Positions 9,965 through 19,059 of a stretch of 64,000 bases of DNA are shown piece by piece. The stretch comes from Pseudomonas fluorescens (lineage in GTDB: Bacteria; Pseudomonadota; Gammaproteobacteria; Pseudomonadales; Pseudomonadaceae): contig NZ_LVEJ01000010.1 of assembly GCF_001648775.1 (NCBI RefSeq), positions 558,001 through 622,000 on the forward strand, given 5' to 3'. How positions within the stretch are numbered: the stretch's first letter is position 1; each line of letters begins with the position of its first letter. A model generated the notes under the pieces. That model had not been told where the DNA came from, did no database searches, and saw only the letters and a program-made list of their open reading frames with translations. Position numbers and translations under genes: made by a program.

Positions 9965-10642
9965 TTATTTGGACCCTGACTTCAGCTTCAGATACGACTG
10001 ACGCATGTCCGATGCCCAGCCATCGATCACCGGTTTGACGTCATTGGCCGTCATCGCCTGGGTGTCATTTTCCAGTGGTTTGCCGGTGCCTTTGCGTACC
10101 ACTTGGGCGATCACTTTGTTGCTGGCGCCATCGAGGAACACCGCTTCGGTGGCCAGGGTGGTTTCCTGATCGCGGATACCGCTGGCCGTGCTTACGGCTG
10201 CGGCGACGAGGGCGATCGGAATCACCTCATACGCGTGCAGGCCTTCGGTCTTGCTGCTCACGGCGGTGATCGCCGCACGTACCACAATCACGCCCGGGCC
10301 AGGACCGGTCGCCAACGGCAGGTCTTTGCCGATTTCGCGCTTGAGTGCCTGATCGTAGTAGGAGGTGATGCCATTAAGGGTTTGCTGGGAGATCTTCGCG
10401 GTCGGCTGCGGTTTCGGGTAGAGCTGAGTCGGTTCGATGTACACACTGGTGAATTTTTTGATGTCGACCTTCGGATCGATCCAGCGCATCACCTCGGCGC
10501 CGGACGGTGATTTGGCCTCCTTGAGCTGGCTGTAGTCTTTGAGGAAGCCGGAATACTCTTTCGGGTCGACGGTTTTGCTGGAACACCCGACCATGGCGAG
10601 GGTGGTAATGCACAGCGTGCCCATCATCACTGCTAGCTTCAT
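9965..10642 (-). CDS. DUF3313-family lipoprotein
   Basis: 225 residues. The signal peptide ends in a lipobox (MVG-C20), so the protein should be lipid-anchored. The rest matches DUF3313 proteins: an early DPKEYSGFL segment, a central VVRAAITAV segment and a hydrophobic IPIALVAAAVSTASG stretch. GGAG is nine bases before ATG and lies in a stem formed with upstream sequence (see findings). The gene is convergent with the upstream fusion gene and divergent from the cytochrome gene. Its function is unknown. Confidence 0.8.
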   Translation of the reverse strand: MKLAVMMGTLCITTLAMVGCSSKTVDPKEYSGFLKDYSQLKEAKSPSGAEVMRWIDPKVDIKKFTSVYIEPTQLYPKPQPTAKISQQTLNGITSYYDQALKREIGKDLPLATGPGPGVIVVRAAITAVSSKTEGLHAYEVIPIALVAAAVSTASGIRDQETTLATEAVFLDGASNKVIAQVVRKGTGKPLENDTQAMTANDVKPVIDGWASDMRQSYLKLKSGSK

Positions 10643-10644
10643 GC

Positions 10645-10690
10645 TGTAACTCCTGTCAGAAGGCCGAAAACTTTGCCTGGGGGAGTTACA
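10645..10690 (-). promoter_or_regulatory. Hairpin covering the ribosome binding site of the DUF3313 gene
   Basis: TGTAACTCC at 10645-10653 is the perfect complement of GGAGTTACA at 10682-10690. On the minus-strand transcript the Shine-Dalgarno GGAG lies inside the 9-bp stem, two bases from the start codon. Regulation by folding is inferred only. Confidence 0.4.
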
Positions 10691-10854
10691 GGTATAGCTA
10701 AAACCTCAGTAATTGCGATTGCAAAGCACAATATTCACGCAAGGCTGCGTGGCCGATCACAACCGTCATTTGACAGACGCCGGTCATCCGGCAAAGCTGC
10801 ATCGAGCTTGAACGCACGCCAGACGGCAAATGCACCTGGACTACGGAAGTCGCA

Positions 10855-13215
10855 ATGCCCAAGCATAAAAATAAAGCAGTACAACCTGACCCTGATTCGT
10901 CTCAATCTCCAATTTCAAAATATCTGTTCCCAATCGCCATCGGCGTGCTGCTGGCCGCCGTCGCAGGCATCGGCTGGTTTCTGTTCAGGCCCGCGCCGAC
11001 GCCGGTGAAACCTGTGCCGATCAGCGCACCCGTCGCTGCCCCCGCCAAGCCTCAACCTGTCGCCACGAGCAAACCGGCAACAATGGTCGATGAGCAACAG
11101 TGCCAGGGCTGCCACACCGAACAGGTCAAGGATTGGCAAGGCTCGCATCACCAATTGGCGATGCAACCGGCGACCGCTGAAACGATGCTCGGCGATTTCA
11201 ACAACATCACCTTCAAAGCCGAAAACGAGACCACACGATTTTCGCGCAAGGGCGGCGAATTCTGGGTCAACACGCCCGGCATCGACGGCAAGAATGCCGA
11301 CTTCAAAGTCGCTTATACCTTCGGCATCGCGCCGTTGCAGCAGTACCTGATCGAGGTCGGCGAAGGTCGCTTACAGGCGCTCGGCGTGGCCTGGGATACC
11401 GAGAAAAACCGCTGGTTTCACCTCTACCCCGGCCAGGGCGTGAACTTCAAGAACCCGCTGCACTGGAGCAAGCCGAACCAGAACGCCAACTTCATGTGCG
11501 TCGAATGCCACACCACCGGTTTCAAACGTAATTTCGATGCGCCGAGCAATACTTTCAACAGCCACTGGAACAGCCTCGGCGTCGGTTGTCAGGCCTGTCA
11601 CGGTCCAGCGTCCAATCACTTGGAGTGGACGCAGAAAAAAGGCGATCTGATCCATCAGGGTTTTGACGTCGATCTGAAGGACAAGAACGCCACCGTCGAG
11701 ATCGAAACCTGTGCCCGTTGCCACGCGCGTCGTGCGCCGCTGGGCGATGGCTACACCGTCGGCAAGCGCCTGATGGACGATTACCTGCCGAGCACGCTCA
11801 CCCGCGAGCTGTATGCGCTGGACGGCAAGATCAAAGATGAAGTGTTCGAACACGGCTCGTTCCTGCAAAGCAAAATGTTCGACAAGGGCGTGCGCTGCAG
11901 CAATTGCCATAACCCGCACAGCACCGAACTGAAGGCGCCGGGCAACGCGGTGTGCCTGCAATGCCACAACACTGCCGGCAAGACGTCGGTCGAAGGCGTT
12001 GATGGCAAGGGCCTGCAAGCGAAGAACTACGACTCCATCGAACACACCCGCCACACCATGGGCCAGCCCGGTTCGCAGTGCGTGGATTGTCACATGCCCG
12101 GCAAGTTCTACATGGGCAACGACTTCCGCCATGACCACAGCTTCAGCATTCCCAACCCTGAGCGCGCGCAGAAACTCGGCACCCCGGATGCCTGCCTGAC
12201 CTGCCATCAGGGCAAGGCTGGCGACAAGGTCACCGCGCAGTTCAAGTTGTGGAGCGCCTCCAGCGCTACCCAGGCACCGCGTTATGACGAAAGCCTGTGG
12301 CTGATTCGCAATGGCCAACCGGGGGCTGCGGATGCGCTGTATGAGCAGTTGCAGCGCAGTAATTTGCCGGCGATTCAACGCGCGACCTTGCTCGCGGAGT
12401 TGCCGCTGTATCCGAGTGAGCAGGCGTTGAAGCTGGCGACCCAGGACTTGAAGAACCCGGCGCCGCAAGTGCGGGAAAGTGCGGTGCGGGCGATCAGCGC
12501 ATTCTTGCCGCCACCGGAGCGTGCGCCGTTGTTGGCACCGCTGCTGGGTGATCCGGTGAAAGCCGTGCGCATCGTTGCCGCGCGCGATCTGCTCGGTGCG
12601 GCGCGCAACAACGGCCTCGGCGCGGCGCAAGCCAATTGGGACGCGGCGATTGCCGAGTACGAAGCCGTGCAGAAAAGTCTGCTGGAACGTGCCGAGGCCA
12701 ATCTGAACCTGGCGATGTTGTATCAGGCCAGTGGCCGTGGTTCGGAAGTGGAAGACTTGCTGCGCTCGGCACTCAAGCGTGATCCGGACTTCTACCCGGC
12801 GCTGGTCACGCTGGTGCAGTGGCTGGAGGCCAATGGTCGCGGTCAGGAAGCACAAAAGTTGCTGGAGGACAGTCTCAAGGAACACCCGGACGCGGCGCTG
12901 TTGCAGCACACTCGGGGCTTGTCGCTGATCCGTGCCGGCAAGGCTGGCGAGGCCATGTCGCCGCTGAAGAAAGCCGCGCAACTGGAGCCACAGAACGCGC
13001 AGTACGGTTATGTGCTGGCGGTGGCGCTGCATGAAAGTGGCAAGGTTGATGAGGCGTGCGCGGTGCTGGAGGGTTTGCTCAAGGTTCAGCCAGCCAACCG
13101 CAACGCGCGGCTGTCGCTGATCCAGTGGTACCTCGACAGTGGGCAGGAGCCGAAGGCGCAGGTGCTGTTGCAGGGTTGGAAGAAGATGAACATGGGGGAT
13201 CCGGCGCTTAAGTGA
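10855..13215 (+). CDS. Octahaem cytochrome c with HEAT/TPR C-terminus
   Basis: 786 residues. An uncleaved membrane anchor lies at about residues 24-46, followed by a proline-rich linker. Eight CxxCH haem sites start at C83, C215, C245, C286, C348, C367, C409 and C447. After residue 470 the chain becomes helical repeats: HEAT-like segments (about 500-580) then TPR units to the end. The arrangement resembles multihaem cytochrome c554-type proteins with TPR tails. It should sit in the periplasm, passing electrons or holding a partner complex. The redox substrate is not evident. GGAAG is seven bases before the start. Confidence 0.88.
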   Translation: MPKHKNKAVQPDPDSSQSPISKYLFPIAIGVLLAAVAGIGWFLFRPAPTPVKPVPISAPVAAPAKPQPVATSKPATMVDEQQCQGCHTEQVKDWQGSHHQLAMQPATAETMLGDFNNITFKAENETTRFSRKGGEFWVNTPGIDGKNADFKVAYTFGIAPLQQYLIEVGEGRLQALGVAWDTEKNRWFHLYPGQGVNFKNPLHWSKPNQNANFMCVECHTTGFKRNFDAPSNTFNSHWNSLGVGCQACHGPASNHLEWTQKKGDLIHQGFDVDLKDKNATVEIETCARCHARRAPLGDGYTVGKRLMDDYLPSTLTRELYALDGKIKDEVFEHGSFLQSKMFDKGVRCSNCHNPHSTELKAPGNAVCLQCHNTAGKTSVEGVDGKGLQAKNYDSIEHTRHTMGQPGSQCVDCHMPGKFYMGNDFRHDHSFSIPNPERAQKLGTPDACLTCHQGKAGDKVTAQFKLWSASSATQAPRYDESLWLIRNGQPGAADALYEQLQRSNLPAIQRATLLAELPLYPSEQALKLATQDLKNPAPQVRESAVRAISAFLPPPERAPLLAPLLGDPVKAVRIVAARDLLGAARNNGLGAAQANWDAAIAEYEAVQKSLLERAEANLNLAMLYQASGRGSEVEDLLRSALKRDPDFYPALVTLVQWLEANGRGQEAQKLLEDSLKEHPDAALLQHTRGLSLIRAGKAGEAMSPLKKAAQLEPQNAQYGYVLAVALHESGKVDEACAVLEGLLKVQPANRNARLSLIQWYLDSGQEPKAQVLLQGWKKMNMGDPALK

Positions 13216-13233
13216 CCGGCTGGAGATTGGCTT

Positions 13234-13547
13234 CCCTCACCCTAGCCCTCTCCCAGAGGGAGAGGGGACCGACCGGGGGATATTCAAGAATTCCGCCGAC
13301 TTGAGCGATTGGCTTTGAATCCATAGTCGACTCGGTCTTTCACGTCGGTGCATTACGCCAGAAACCTCGGTCAGTCCCTTCTCTCAGAGGTAGATGGACG
13401 GGACCGATTGGGGGAGATTCAAGAGATGCACCGACGTGACCGATTCGCTTTGAATCCATAATCGACTCGGTCTGTCACGTCGGTGTCGCTCACCAGACAA
13501 CTCGGTCAGTCCCCTCTCCCTCCGGGAGAGGGTTAGGGTGAGGGGCT
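13234..13547. repeat. Tandem ~135-bp intergenic repeat capped by CCCTCACCC inverted repeats
   Basis: The 349 bases between the cytochrome and the next gene hold no gene. A unit beginning CCCTCACCCTAGCCCTCTCC at 13234 is followed about 135 bases later by a degenerate copy near 13369. The shared core includes TTTGAATCCATAGTCGACTC versus TTTGAATCCATAATCGACTC. A complementary copy at 13505-13547 closes the block. Confidence 0.85.
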
Positions 13548-13564
13548 TTCAAGGGTTCACCCCA

Positions 13565-14539
13565 TTACCAGGACGACGTCTCACCACTGCGCAACGCCAT
13601 CTCGCGCCGGCTATTGATGTGCATCGCCTTGATCAACGACACCGTGCCCACCAAAAGAATCGCCGCGCCCAACAGGAAGTCGATGTTGTACAACTGGAAG
13701 TCCTGCACCGGCCCAATCAGCAGCACCCGCACAATCGCCGCGCCCAACAGCGTGGCAAGGAAGTCGATCCCCGGTTCATTACGGTAGAACACCAGCAGCA
13801 ACGGCAGACACAACACCAACAGCAGCAACAACACCACCACCTTGAACGAACCCTTGCGCTCGACGCTGAAGGCACATTCGTGCGGCCCGTAAGCCTTGTA
13901 ATCGTCGTCACGAATCATCGAGGTTTTCTCGTTGATATAGTCGACGCGGTTGTACTTCTGGATCGGCGTAAAGGTGTTGGACATCTCCATCAGCGTGGTG
14001 ATGTTCTTGAAACGCAGGTCAATGCGCTCGCTGCCCTTGAGGTAATAGAGCACCGGTTTGTAGCCGTAGCGATAGCTGTCGAAAGGAAATTCAGTGACCT
14101 GACCCTGCACACCGATCGGGCGCGGTTCAAGTTCGGCGTAGGCACTTTTGTTGGTGGCCGACAGGTTGCGGCTCAGCGGCTGCACCTTGACCTGCTCAAG
14201 GAAGATCGGCGTGACGCCGTAGGACCACTGCAAGGGCTCCATTCGCAAACGCAGTTCGTTGCGGCCCAGGTCATAACGGTTGAACGTACGTTCGGAGACC
14301 ACCAGCGAACCACTGAGCATGAATTCGCCGCGCAGGTTGTTGGTGACGCGCAAGGTCAGTTGGTCCTTGCCCAGCAACGCCGCTTCATTGGACGGTGGCG
14401 TGCCGCACCACGCGGTGCTTTCGCCGACGCCGCCGAGCTGGCCGTCGCGGTTTTCCTTGAATACGTAAAAGTAACTGGCCCACAGCGTCAGCATTAACAG
14501 CAACGCCGTGAGGCCGAGGATTTTTTTGCCCGGACTCAC
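13565..14539 (-). CDS. Membrane protein of unknown function (DUF4436-like?)
   Basis: 324 residues. The start is GTG with GGGAG eight bases upstream. One N-terminal membrane helix (about 8-26) precedes a roughly 200-residue extracytoplasmic beta-rich region with many YDLGRNELRLR-like strands. Three C-terminal helices follow (about 232-252, 262-280 and 286-304). The topology resembles DUF4436 proteins, but I cannot confirm the family from the sequence alone. It has no close partner: the repeat block lies downstream and the cysI operon end lies upstream on the same strand. Confidence 0.7.
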   Translation of the reverse strand: MSPGKKILGLTALLLMLTLWASYFYVFKENRDGQLGGVGESTAWCGTPPSNEAALLGKDQLTLRVTNNLRGEFMLSGSLVVSERTFNRYDLGRNELRLRMEPLQWSYGVTPIFLEQVKVQPLSRNLSATNKSAYAELEPRPIGVQGQVTEFPFDSYRYGYKPVLYYLKGSERIDLRFKNITTLMEMSNTFTPIQKYNRVDYINEKTSMIRDDDYKAYGPHECAFSVERKGSFKVVVLLLLLVLCLPLLLVFYRNEPGIDFLATLLGAAIVRVLLIGPVQDFQLYNIDFLLGAAILLVGTVSLIKAMHINSRREMALRSGETSSW

Positions 14540-14701
14540 TGATCAGACTCCCTTCTTCGGTTCCATCGTCCAGCCGAAAACCCGCTGGCGACGGCGACTC
14601 TACCAAAAGGCCACCACTGACCCAAGGGAAAATGCCCGAATGGCGAAGGTTCTAAGGGTTTCCCCGGTCCCGACAACACCGCAAAACTGTGGCGAGGGAG
14701 C

Positions 14702-15181
14702 TTAGCGTCTTCGGAACAGTGGACGCGGTTCGATGACTGAGCGGCCGTAGAGCACGCTCATGCCGGCCAGCCCCTTCAGCGCATCCTCGGCGGATTTGTC
14801 TTCACGCACGGCAAAACTGTCGAACCCGCACTGGCGCATGTGGCTGAGCTGATCGCGCAGCACATCGCCAATCGCGCGCAACTCCCCGGCCCAGCCGAAC
14901 CGACTGCGCAGCAGATACGCCTGACTGTAGGCGCGGCCATCGCGAAAACTCGGGAAATCCAGCGCGATCAGCGGCAACGATCCCAGCCACGGCAGCAGGC
15001 TTTCGACTTCGTCGTCGGGGCAGAGCCACACGGCGTGGGTCGACGGCGATTGCAGCCAGTGCGCCAGCGGCAACATCAGCAAACCCGAGGGCCGTGGCGC
15101 CGAGGGCTCACGCACCAGCGTCCACGGATCATCCGTGACGATCCGCGCCACACCCGACTCCAGCCGCAACAGATTGTTCAT
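14702..15181 (-). CDS. DUF934 protein, sulfite reductase partner
   Basis: 159 residues. ATG at 15181 overlaps the stop of the sulfite reductase gene by four bases, so the two are translationally coupled. The chain has the LxLxxDxFxxxxDGRxYS character of DUF934: ALDFPSFRDGRAYSQAYLLR followed by GELRAIGDVLRDQL. In proteobacteria DUF934 genes nearly always follow cysI-type genes and are believed to support sulfite reduction. The exact role is unproven. Confidence 0.88.
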   Translation of the reverse strand: MNNLLRLESGVARIVTDDPWTLVREPSAPRPSGLLMLPLAHWLQSPSTHAVWLCPDDEVESLLPWLGSLPLIALDFPSFRDGRAYSQAYLLRSRFGWAGELRAIGDVLRDQLSHMRQCGFDSFAVREDKSAEDALKGLAGMSVLYGRSVIEPRPLFRRR

Positions 15182-16851
15182 ACCGCCGCCTCCAGCGTCT
15201 TCGGATAGACCCGCTCCTTGAACGGCTCCAGGCCGATCCGCGCCACGGTGTCGACAAACAATTCCTCGTGCTCGCGATAGCGGACAAACGTGCCGATGAT
15301 GCGTTCGATCACTTGCGGCACCTCGGCGGCGCTGAACGACGGGCCGATGACTTTGCCCAGTGCGCTGTGTTTGCCTTGCGCGCCGCCAAGGGTGATCTGG
15401 TACCACTCGCTGCCGTTCTTATCGACGCCGAGGATGCCGATATTGCCGATGTGGTGATGGCCGCAAGCGTTCATGCAACCGGAGATGTTCAGGCTGATAT
15501 CGCCCAGATCATGCAGGTAGTCGAGGTTGTCGAAACGCGCCTGAATCGCTTGGGCGATCGGGATCGACTTGGCGTTGGCCAATGCACAGAAATCACCACC
15601 GGGGCAGGCAATGATGTCGGTGAGCAGGCCGACGTTGGCACTGCCCAGATCGTGTTTGCATGCCAGTTGCCACAGCGCGTAGAGGTCGGTTTTCGCCACG
15701 TCGGGCAGGACGATGTTCTGCTCATGGGCGATACGAATCTCGCCGAAACCGAAACGCTGCGACCAGTCGGCGACGGCGAGCATCTGCACGCCCGTCACAT
15801 CGCCCGGCGGTGCGGCCATGCCCGGTTTGGTCGACAGCACCACGCTGGTGTAACCCGGCACCTTGTGCGGTTGTACATTGCGCGCGACCCAACGGGCGAA
15901 CGCCGGGCTTTCGGCCAGGCGCGTGCCGAAGTCCAGATCGGTGTCGGCCAGGCTGTGATAAACCGGCGGCACAAAGGCACTGGCGACCCGTTGATATTCG
16001 TCCTCGGTCAACTGCGCCGGGCCGTCCTTGAGGTGTTGCCACTCCTCTTCGACTTCCTTGGCGAACGCCTCGATGCCCAGTGCCTTGACCAGAATCTTGA
16101 TCCGCGCCTTGTACTTGTTGTCGCGCCGGCCATGGCGGTTGTACACCCGCAAAACCGCTTCGACGTAGGACAGCAAATGCTGCCACGGCAAGCCCTCGCG
16201 AATCTGCAAACCGAGGATCGGCGTGCGCCCCAGGCCACCGCCGACGATTACGCGCAGAAGCATTTGCCCGTCGCGACCGGGGTAAAGATACAGGCCGATG
16301 TCATGCATCATGATCGCCGCGCGATCCTGCTTCGCCGAGCAAATCGCAATCTTGAATTTACGCGGCAGGAAGAGGAATTCCGGGTTGATCGTCGACCACT
16401 GCCGGAGGATCTCGGCCAGCGGGCGCGGGTCGATCATTTCGTCGGCGGCGACCCCGGCAAACGCTTCGGTGGTGATGTTGCGCACGCAGTTGCCCGAGGT
16501 CTGGATCGCATGCATGTTCACTTGCGCCAAGCGTTCGAGAATGTCCGGCACCTCGGCCAGTTCGATCCAGTTGAACTGCATGTTTTGCCGCGTGGTGAAG
16601 TGGCCGTAACCGCGATCGTAATCGCTGGCGATGCTCGCCAGCGTGCGCATCTGCTCGGCGCTCAACGTGCCGTAGGGAATCGCCACGCGCAGCATGTAGG
16701 CGTGCTTTTGCAGGTACAGGCCGTTTTGCAGGCGCAGCGGCAGAAACTCCTCTTCGCTCAGTTCCCCGGCCATGAAGCGCTCGACCTGATCGCGGAATTG
16801 CGCAACACGCTCGAACACCAGCGCCCGGTCGTAATCATCGTATTGATACAT
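15178..16851 (-). CDS. cysI: Nitrite/sulfite reductase haemoprotein (CysI type)
   Basis: 557 residues. Two ferredoxin-like halves and two sirohaem/4Fe-4S halves are present. The four cluster ligands are C416 and C422 (CPGGDFC) and C459 and C463 (CMNAC). SGNCVRNIT near residue 115 and R/K-rich substrate-binding segments fit assimilatory sulfite reduction. GAGGTGG precedes ATG. Pseudomonads can carry more than one such reductase, so this could be the main CysI or a paralogue tied to the cytochrome oxidase genes that diverge from it. The upstream region holds the palindrome TTGATC-N3-GATCAA at 16873-16887 and a REP pair. Confidence 0.88.
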   Translation of the reverse strand: MYQYDDYDRALVFERVAQFRDQVERFMAGELSEEEFLPLRLQNGLYLQKHAYMLRVAIPYGTLSAEQMRTLASIASDYDRGYGHFTTRQNMQFNWIELAEVPDILERLAQVNMHAIQTSGNCVRNITTEAFAGVAADEMIDPRPLAEILRQWSTINPEFLFLPRKFKIAICSAKQDRAAIMMHDIGLYLYPGRDGQMLLRVIVGGGLGRTPILGLQIREGLPWQHLLSYVEAVLRVYNRHGRRDNKYKARIKILVKALGIEAFAKEVEEEWQHLKDGPAQLTEDEYQRVASAFVPPVYHSLADTDLDFGTRLAESPAFARWVARNVQPHKVPGYTSVVLSTKPGMAAPPGDVTGVQMLAVADWSQRFGFGEIRIAHEQNIVLPDVAKTDLYALWQLACKHDLGSANVGLLTDIIACPGGDFCALANAKSIPIAQAIQARFDNLDYLHDLGDISLNISGCMNACGHHHIGNIGILGVDKNGSEWYQITLGGAQGKHSALGKVIGPSFSAAEVPQVIERIIGTFVRYREHEELFVDTVARIGLEPFKERVYPKTLEAAV

Positions 16852-16890
16852 GCAACTGCCACCTCATCAGAATTGATCACGGATCAAAAC

Positions 16891-16982
16891 TGTGGGAGCG
16901 AGCTTGCTCGCGAATGCGGTGTGTCAGGCAACGAATAGGTTGTCTGACACACCGCATTCGCGAGCAAGCTCGCTCCCACAGG
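16891..16982. repeat. REP pair in the cysI-ccoN intergenic region
   Basis: REP arms at 16892-16914 and 16958-16980. The sequence between them is itself inverted (GCGGTGTGTCAG with CTGACACACCGC), giving one long hairpin of about 40 base pairs. Confidence 0.95.
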
Positions 16983-17203
16983 ATTTTCCCAGACTATGGC
17001 CGAACGGCGCAGCACGTTACAGATTCACCTGAAGCGATAAAAACCATATCAGGGCGCGGCAGAACGCCGCAGTCAGCACTTCAATCTGATCCGCACAAAT
17101 GATCAATTCCTGAGCCTGTTTTGTTTCTGACGGGGTTTCTACAGTGCAACTCATGCCAGACCGGGTGGCCTGGCAAGACTTTGCAACCGTGGATGAACTG
17201 ACC

Positions 17204-18631
17204 ATGAGCACAGCAACAATCGGACAGGCTTATAACTACAAGGTCGTCCGCCAATTCGTCATCGCGACGATTTTCTGGGGTGTGGTGGGCATGGCGATGG
17301 GTGTTTTGATCGCCTCGCAACTGGTGTGGCCGGAGATGAACCTGGACCTGCCGTGGACCACCTTCGGCCGCTTGCGCCCGTTGCACACCAGCCTGGTGAT
17401 TTTCGGTTTCGCCGGCAGCGCGCAATTCGCCGCCAGCTACTACGCGGTGCAGCGTACCTGCCAGGTGCGGCTGTACTCGGACACCCTCGCCGCGTTCACC
17501 TTCTGGGGCTGGCAATCGGTGATCGTGATCATGCTGATCACCCTGCCGCTGGGCTACACCACTACCAAGGAATACGCCGAGATCGAATTCTCCGGCGCGG
17601 TGTGGATGGCCGTGGTCTGGGTCGCCTATGCCGTGGTGTTCTTCACCACCGTGGTGCAGCGCAAGACCAAACACATCTACGTCGGCAACTGGTTTTTCGG
17701 CGCGTTCATTCTGGTGATCGCCATGCTCCATGTGGTCAATCATCTGTCGATTCCGGTGGACTGGTTCAAGTCCTATCCGGTGTATGCCGGCGCCACCGAC
17801 GCGATGGTGCAGTGGTGGTACGGGCACAACGCGGTGGGTTTCTTCCTGACCACCGGATTCCTCGGGATGATGTATTACTTCGTGCCGAAACAGGTCAATC
17901 GGCCGGTGTATTCGTATCGTTTGTCGATCGTGCATTTCTGGGCGCTGATCACCCTGTACATCTGGGCCGGCCCGCACCATTTGCATTACACCGCACTGCC
18001 GGACTGGGCGCAGTCGCTGGGCATGGCCATGTCGCTGATCCTGCTCGCGCCGAGCTGGGGCGGCATGATCAACGGCATGATGACCTTGTCCGGCGCATGG
18101 CATAAGTTGCGCACCGACCCGATTCTGCGCTTCCTGGTGTTGTCGCTGGCGTTCTACGGTATGTCGACGTTCGAAGGGCCAATGATGGCGATCAAAACCG
18201 TCAACGCCCTCTCCCACTACACCGACTGGACCATCGGCCACGTGCACGCCGGCGCCTTGGGCTGGGTGGCAATGATCACCTTCGGCGCGACCTATCACAT
18301 GGTGCCGAAAGTGTTTGGCCGCGAGCAGATGTACAGCACACCGCTGATCAACCTGCACTTCTGGCTGGCGACCATCGGCACGGTGCTGTACATCGCCTCG
18401 ATGTGGGTCAACGGCATTACTCAGGGCCTGATGTGGCGGGCGATCAACGAAGACGGCACGCTGACTTACTCGTTCGTCGAAGCGCTGCAGGCGAGTCATC
18501 CCGGGTTCATCGTGCGTTTCGCCGGCGGGGTGTTCTTCCTTACGGGGATGTTGCTGATGGCTTACAACGTGTGGCGTACGGTGCGGGTTGCCGACGTCGC
18601 ACTGGCCCACCGTGAAGCGCAGATCGCCTGA
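17204..18631 (+). CDS. ccoN: Orphan cbb3-type cytochrome c oxidase subunit I
   Basis: 475 residues, the normal CcoN length, with about 12 membrane helices. Haem and copper ligands are present: the low-spin haem region RPLHTS, H208 (WWYGHNAV), H258-H259 (GPHHLHY) and H346-V-H348 (IGHVHAG). I chose the ATG at 17204 because [18 protein letters not shown] is the typical CcoN N-terminus. There is no ccoO or ccoP behind it; only a small CcoQ-like gene follows. It therefore resembles the stand-alone CcoN3/CcoN4 isoforms of P. aeruginosa, which replace CcoN1/2 in the oxidase and are linked to cyanide tolerance and phenazine-based respiration. Confidence 0.9.
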   Translation: MSTATIGQAYNYKVVRQFVIATIFWGVVGMAMGVLIASQLVWPEMNLDLPWTTFGRLRPLHTSLVIFGFAGSAQFAASYYAVQRTCQVRLYSDTLAAFTFWGWQSVIVIMLITLPLGYTTTKEYAEIEFSGAVWMAVVWVAYAVVFFTTVVQRKTKHIYVGNWFFGAFILVIAMLHVVNHLSIPVDWFKSYPVYAGATDAMVQWWYGHNAVGFFLTTGFLGMMYYFVPKQVNRPVYSYRLSIVHFWALITLYIWAGPHHLHYTALPDWAQSLGMAMSLILLAPSWGGMINGMMTLSGAWHKLRTDPILRFLVLSLAFYGMSTFEGPMMAIKTVNALSHYTDWTIGHVHAGALGWVAMITFGATYHMVPKVFGREQMYSTPLINLHFWLATIGTVLYIASMWVNGITQGLMWRAINEDGTLTYSFVEALQASHPGFIVRFAGGVFFLTGMLLMAYNVWRTVRVADVALAHREAQIA

Positions 18632-18649
18632 GACAGGGAGCCGATCGTG

Positions 18650-18868
18650 ATGGAGATTTTCTTTGATGTGCTGGGCGTGATGTTTCTGTGGCTGGCGGTG
18701 GAGTATTGCTTGCGGCGGGAGACGGCGGACAGTCTGGATGAGGCGAGTATGGTGCCGTTTGCCGATGATCCGGAGGTGGCGCGGCGGGTTGAGCTGGCCA
18801 CCGGCAAAACCGTGAGCGCGGTGGCGCCGGAGGTGGCGAAGCCGGGGTGGGTCAATCTCGATATGTGA
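18650..18868 (+). CDS. Small CcoQ-like membrane protein
   Basis: 72 residues, 18 bases after ccoN. One membrane helix (FFDVLGVMFLWLAVEYCL) is followed by an acidic tail ending GWVNLDM. Size, single helix and position match the CcoQ-type proteins that accompany ccoN isoforms. GTG at 18647 is directly before ATG and could also serve as start. Confidence 0.7.
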   Translation: MEIFFDVLGVMFLWLAVEYCLRRETADSLDEASMVPFADDPEVARRVELATGKTVSAVAPEVAKPGWVNLDM

Positions 18869-18887
18869 GGGGTGTCAGGTGGGCTGC

Positions 18888-19047
18888 CCTCACCCTAGCC
18901 CTCTCCCAGAGGGAGAGGGGACTGAGCGAGTTGATCATTTGAGTTACACCGACCTGAAATATCAAGTCGAACTCAGGTTTTGGCCATCCCCCAATCGGCT
19001 CCCTTTCCCCCTCGCCCCCTTGGGGGAGAGGGCTGGGGTGAGGGGGT
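18888..19047. repeat. CCCTCACCC-type inverted intergenic repeat
   Basis: CCCTCACCCTAGCCCTCTCC at 18888 and the complement GGAGAGGGCTGGGGTGAGGG ending at 19045 bracket a 75-base core. It is the same family as the blocks at 13.2 and 53.7 kb. Confidence 0.8.
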
Positions 19048-19059
19048 AAGCTCTTGATC

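Noticed and set aside
15268-16938. 556-codon open frame opposite the sulfite reductase
   Set aside because: Antisense shadow; the other strand has complete sirohaem and cluster motifs and a good ribosome site.
17040-17110. Possible Anr/FNR box before the orphan ccoN
   Set aside because: Only half-sites (ATGATCAA) are present; no TTGAT-N4-ATCAA could be found, and the perfect palindrome near cysI has the wrong spacing.
17081-18610. 509-codon open frame opposite ccoN
   Set aside because: His/Gln/Arg-rich composition typical of the antisense of a membrane protein; ccoN has all haem ligands.
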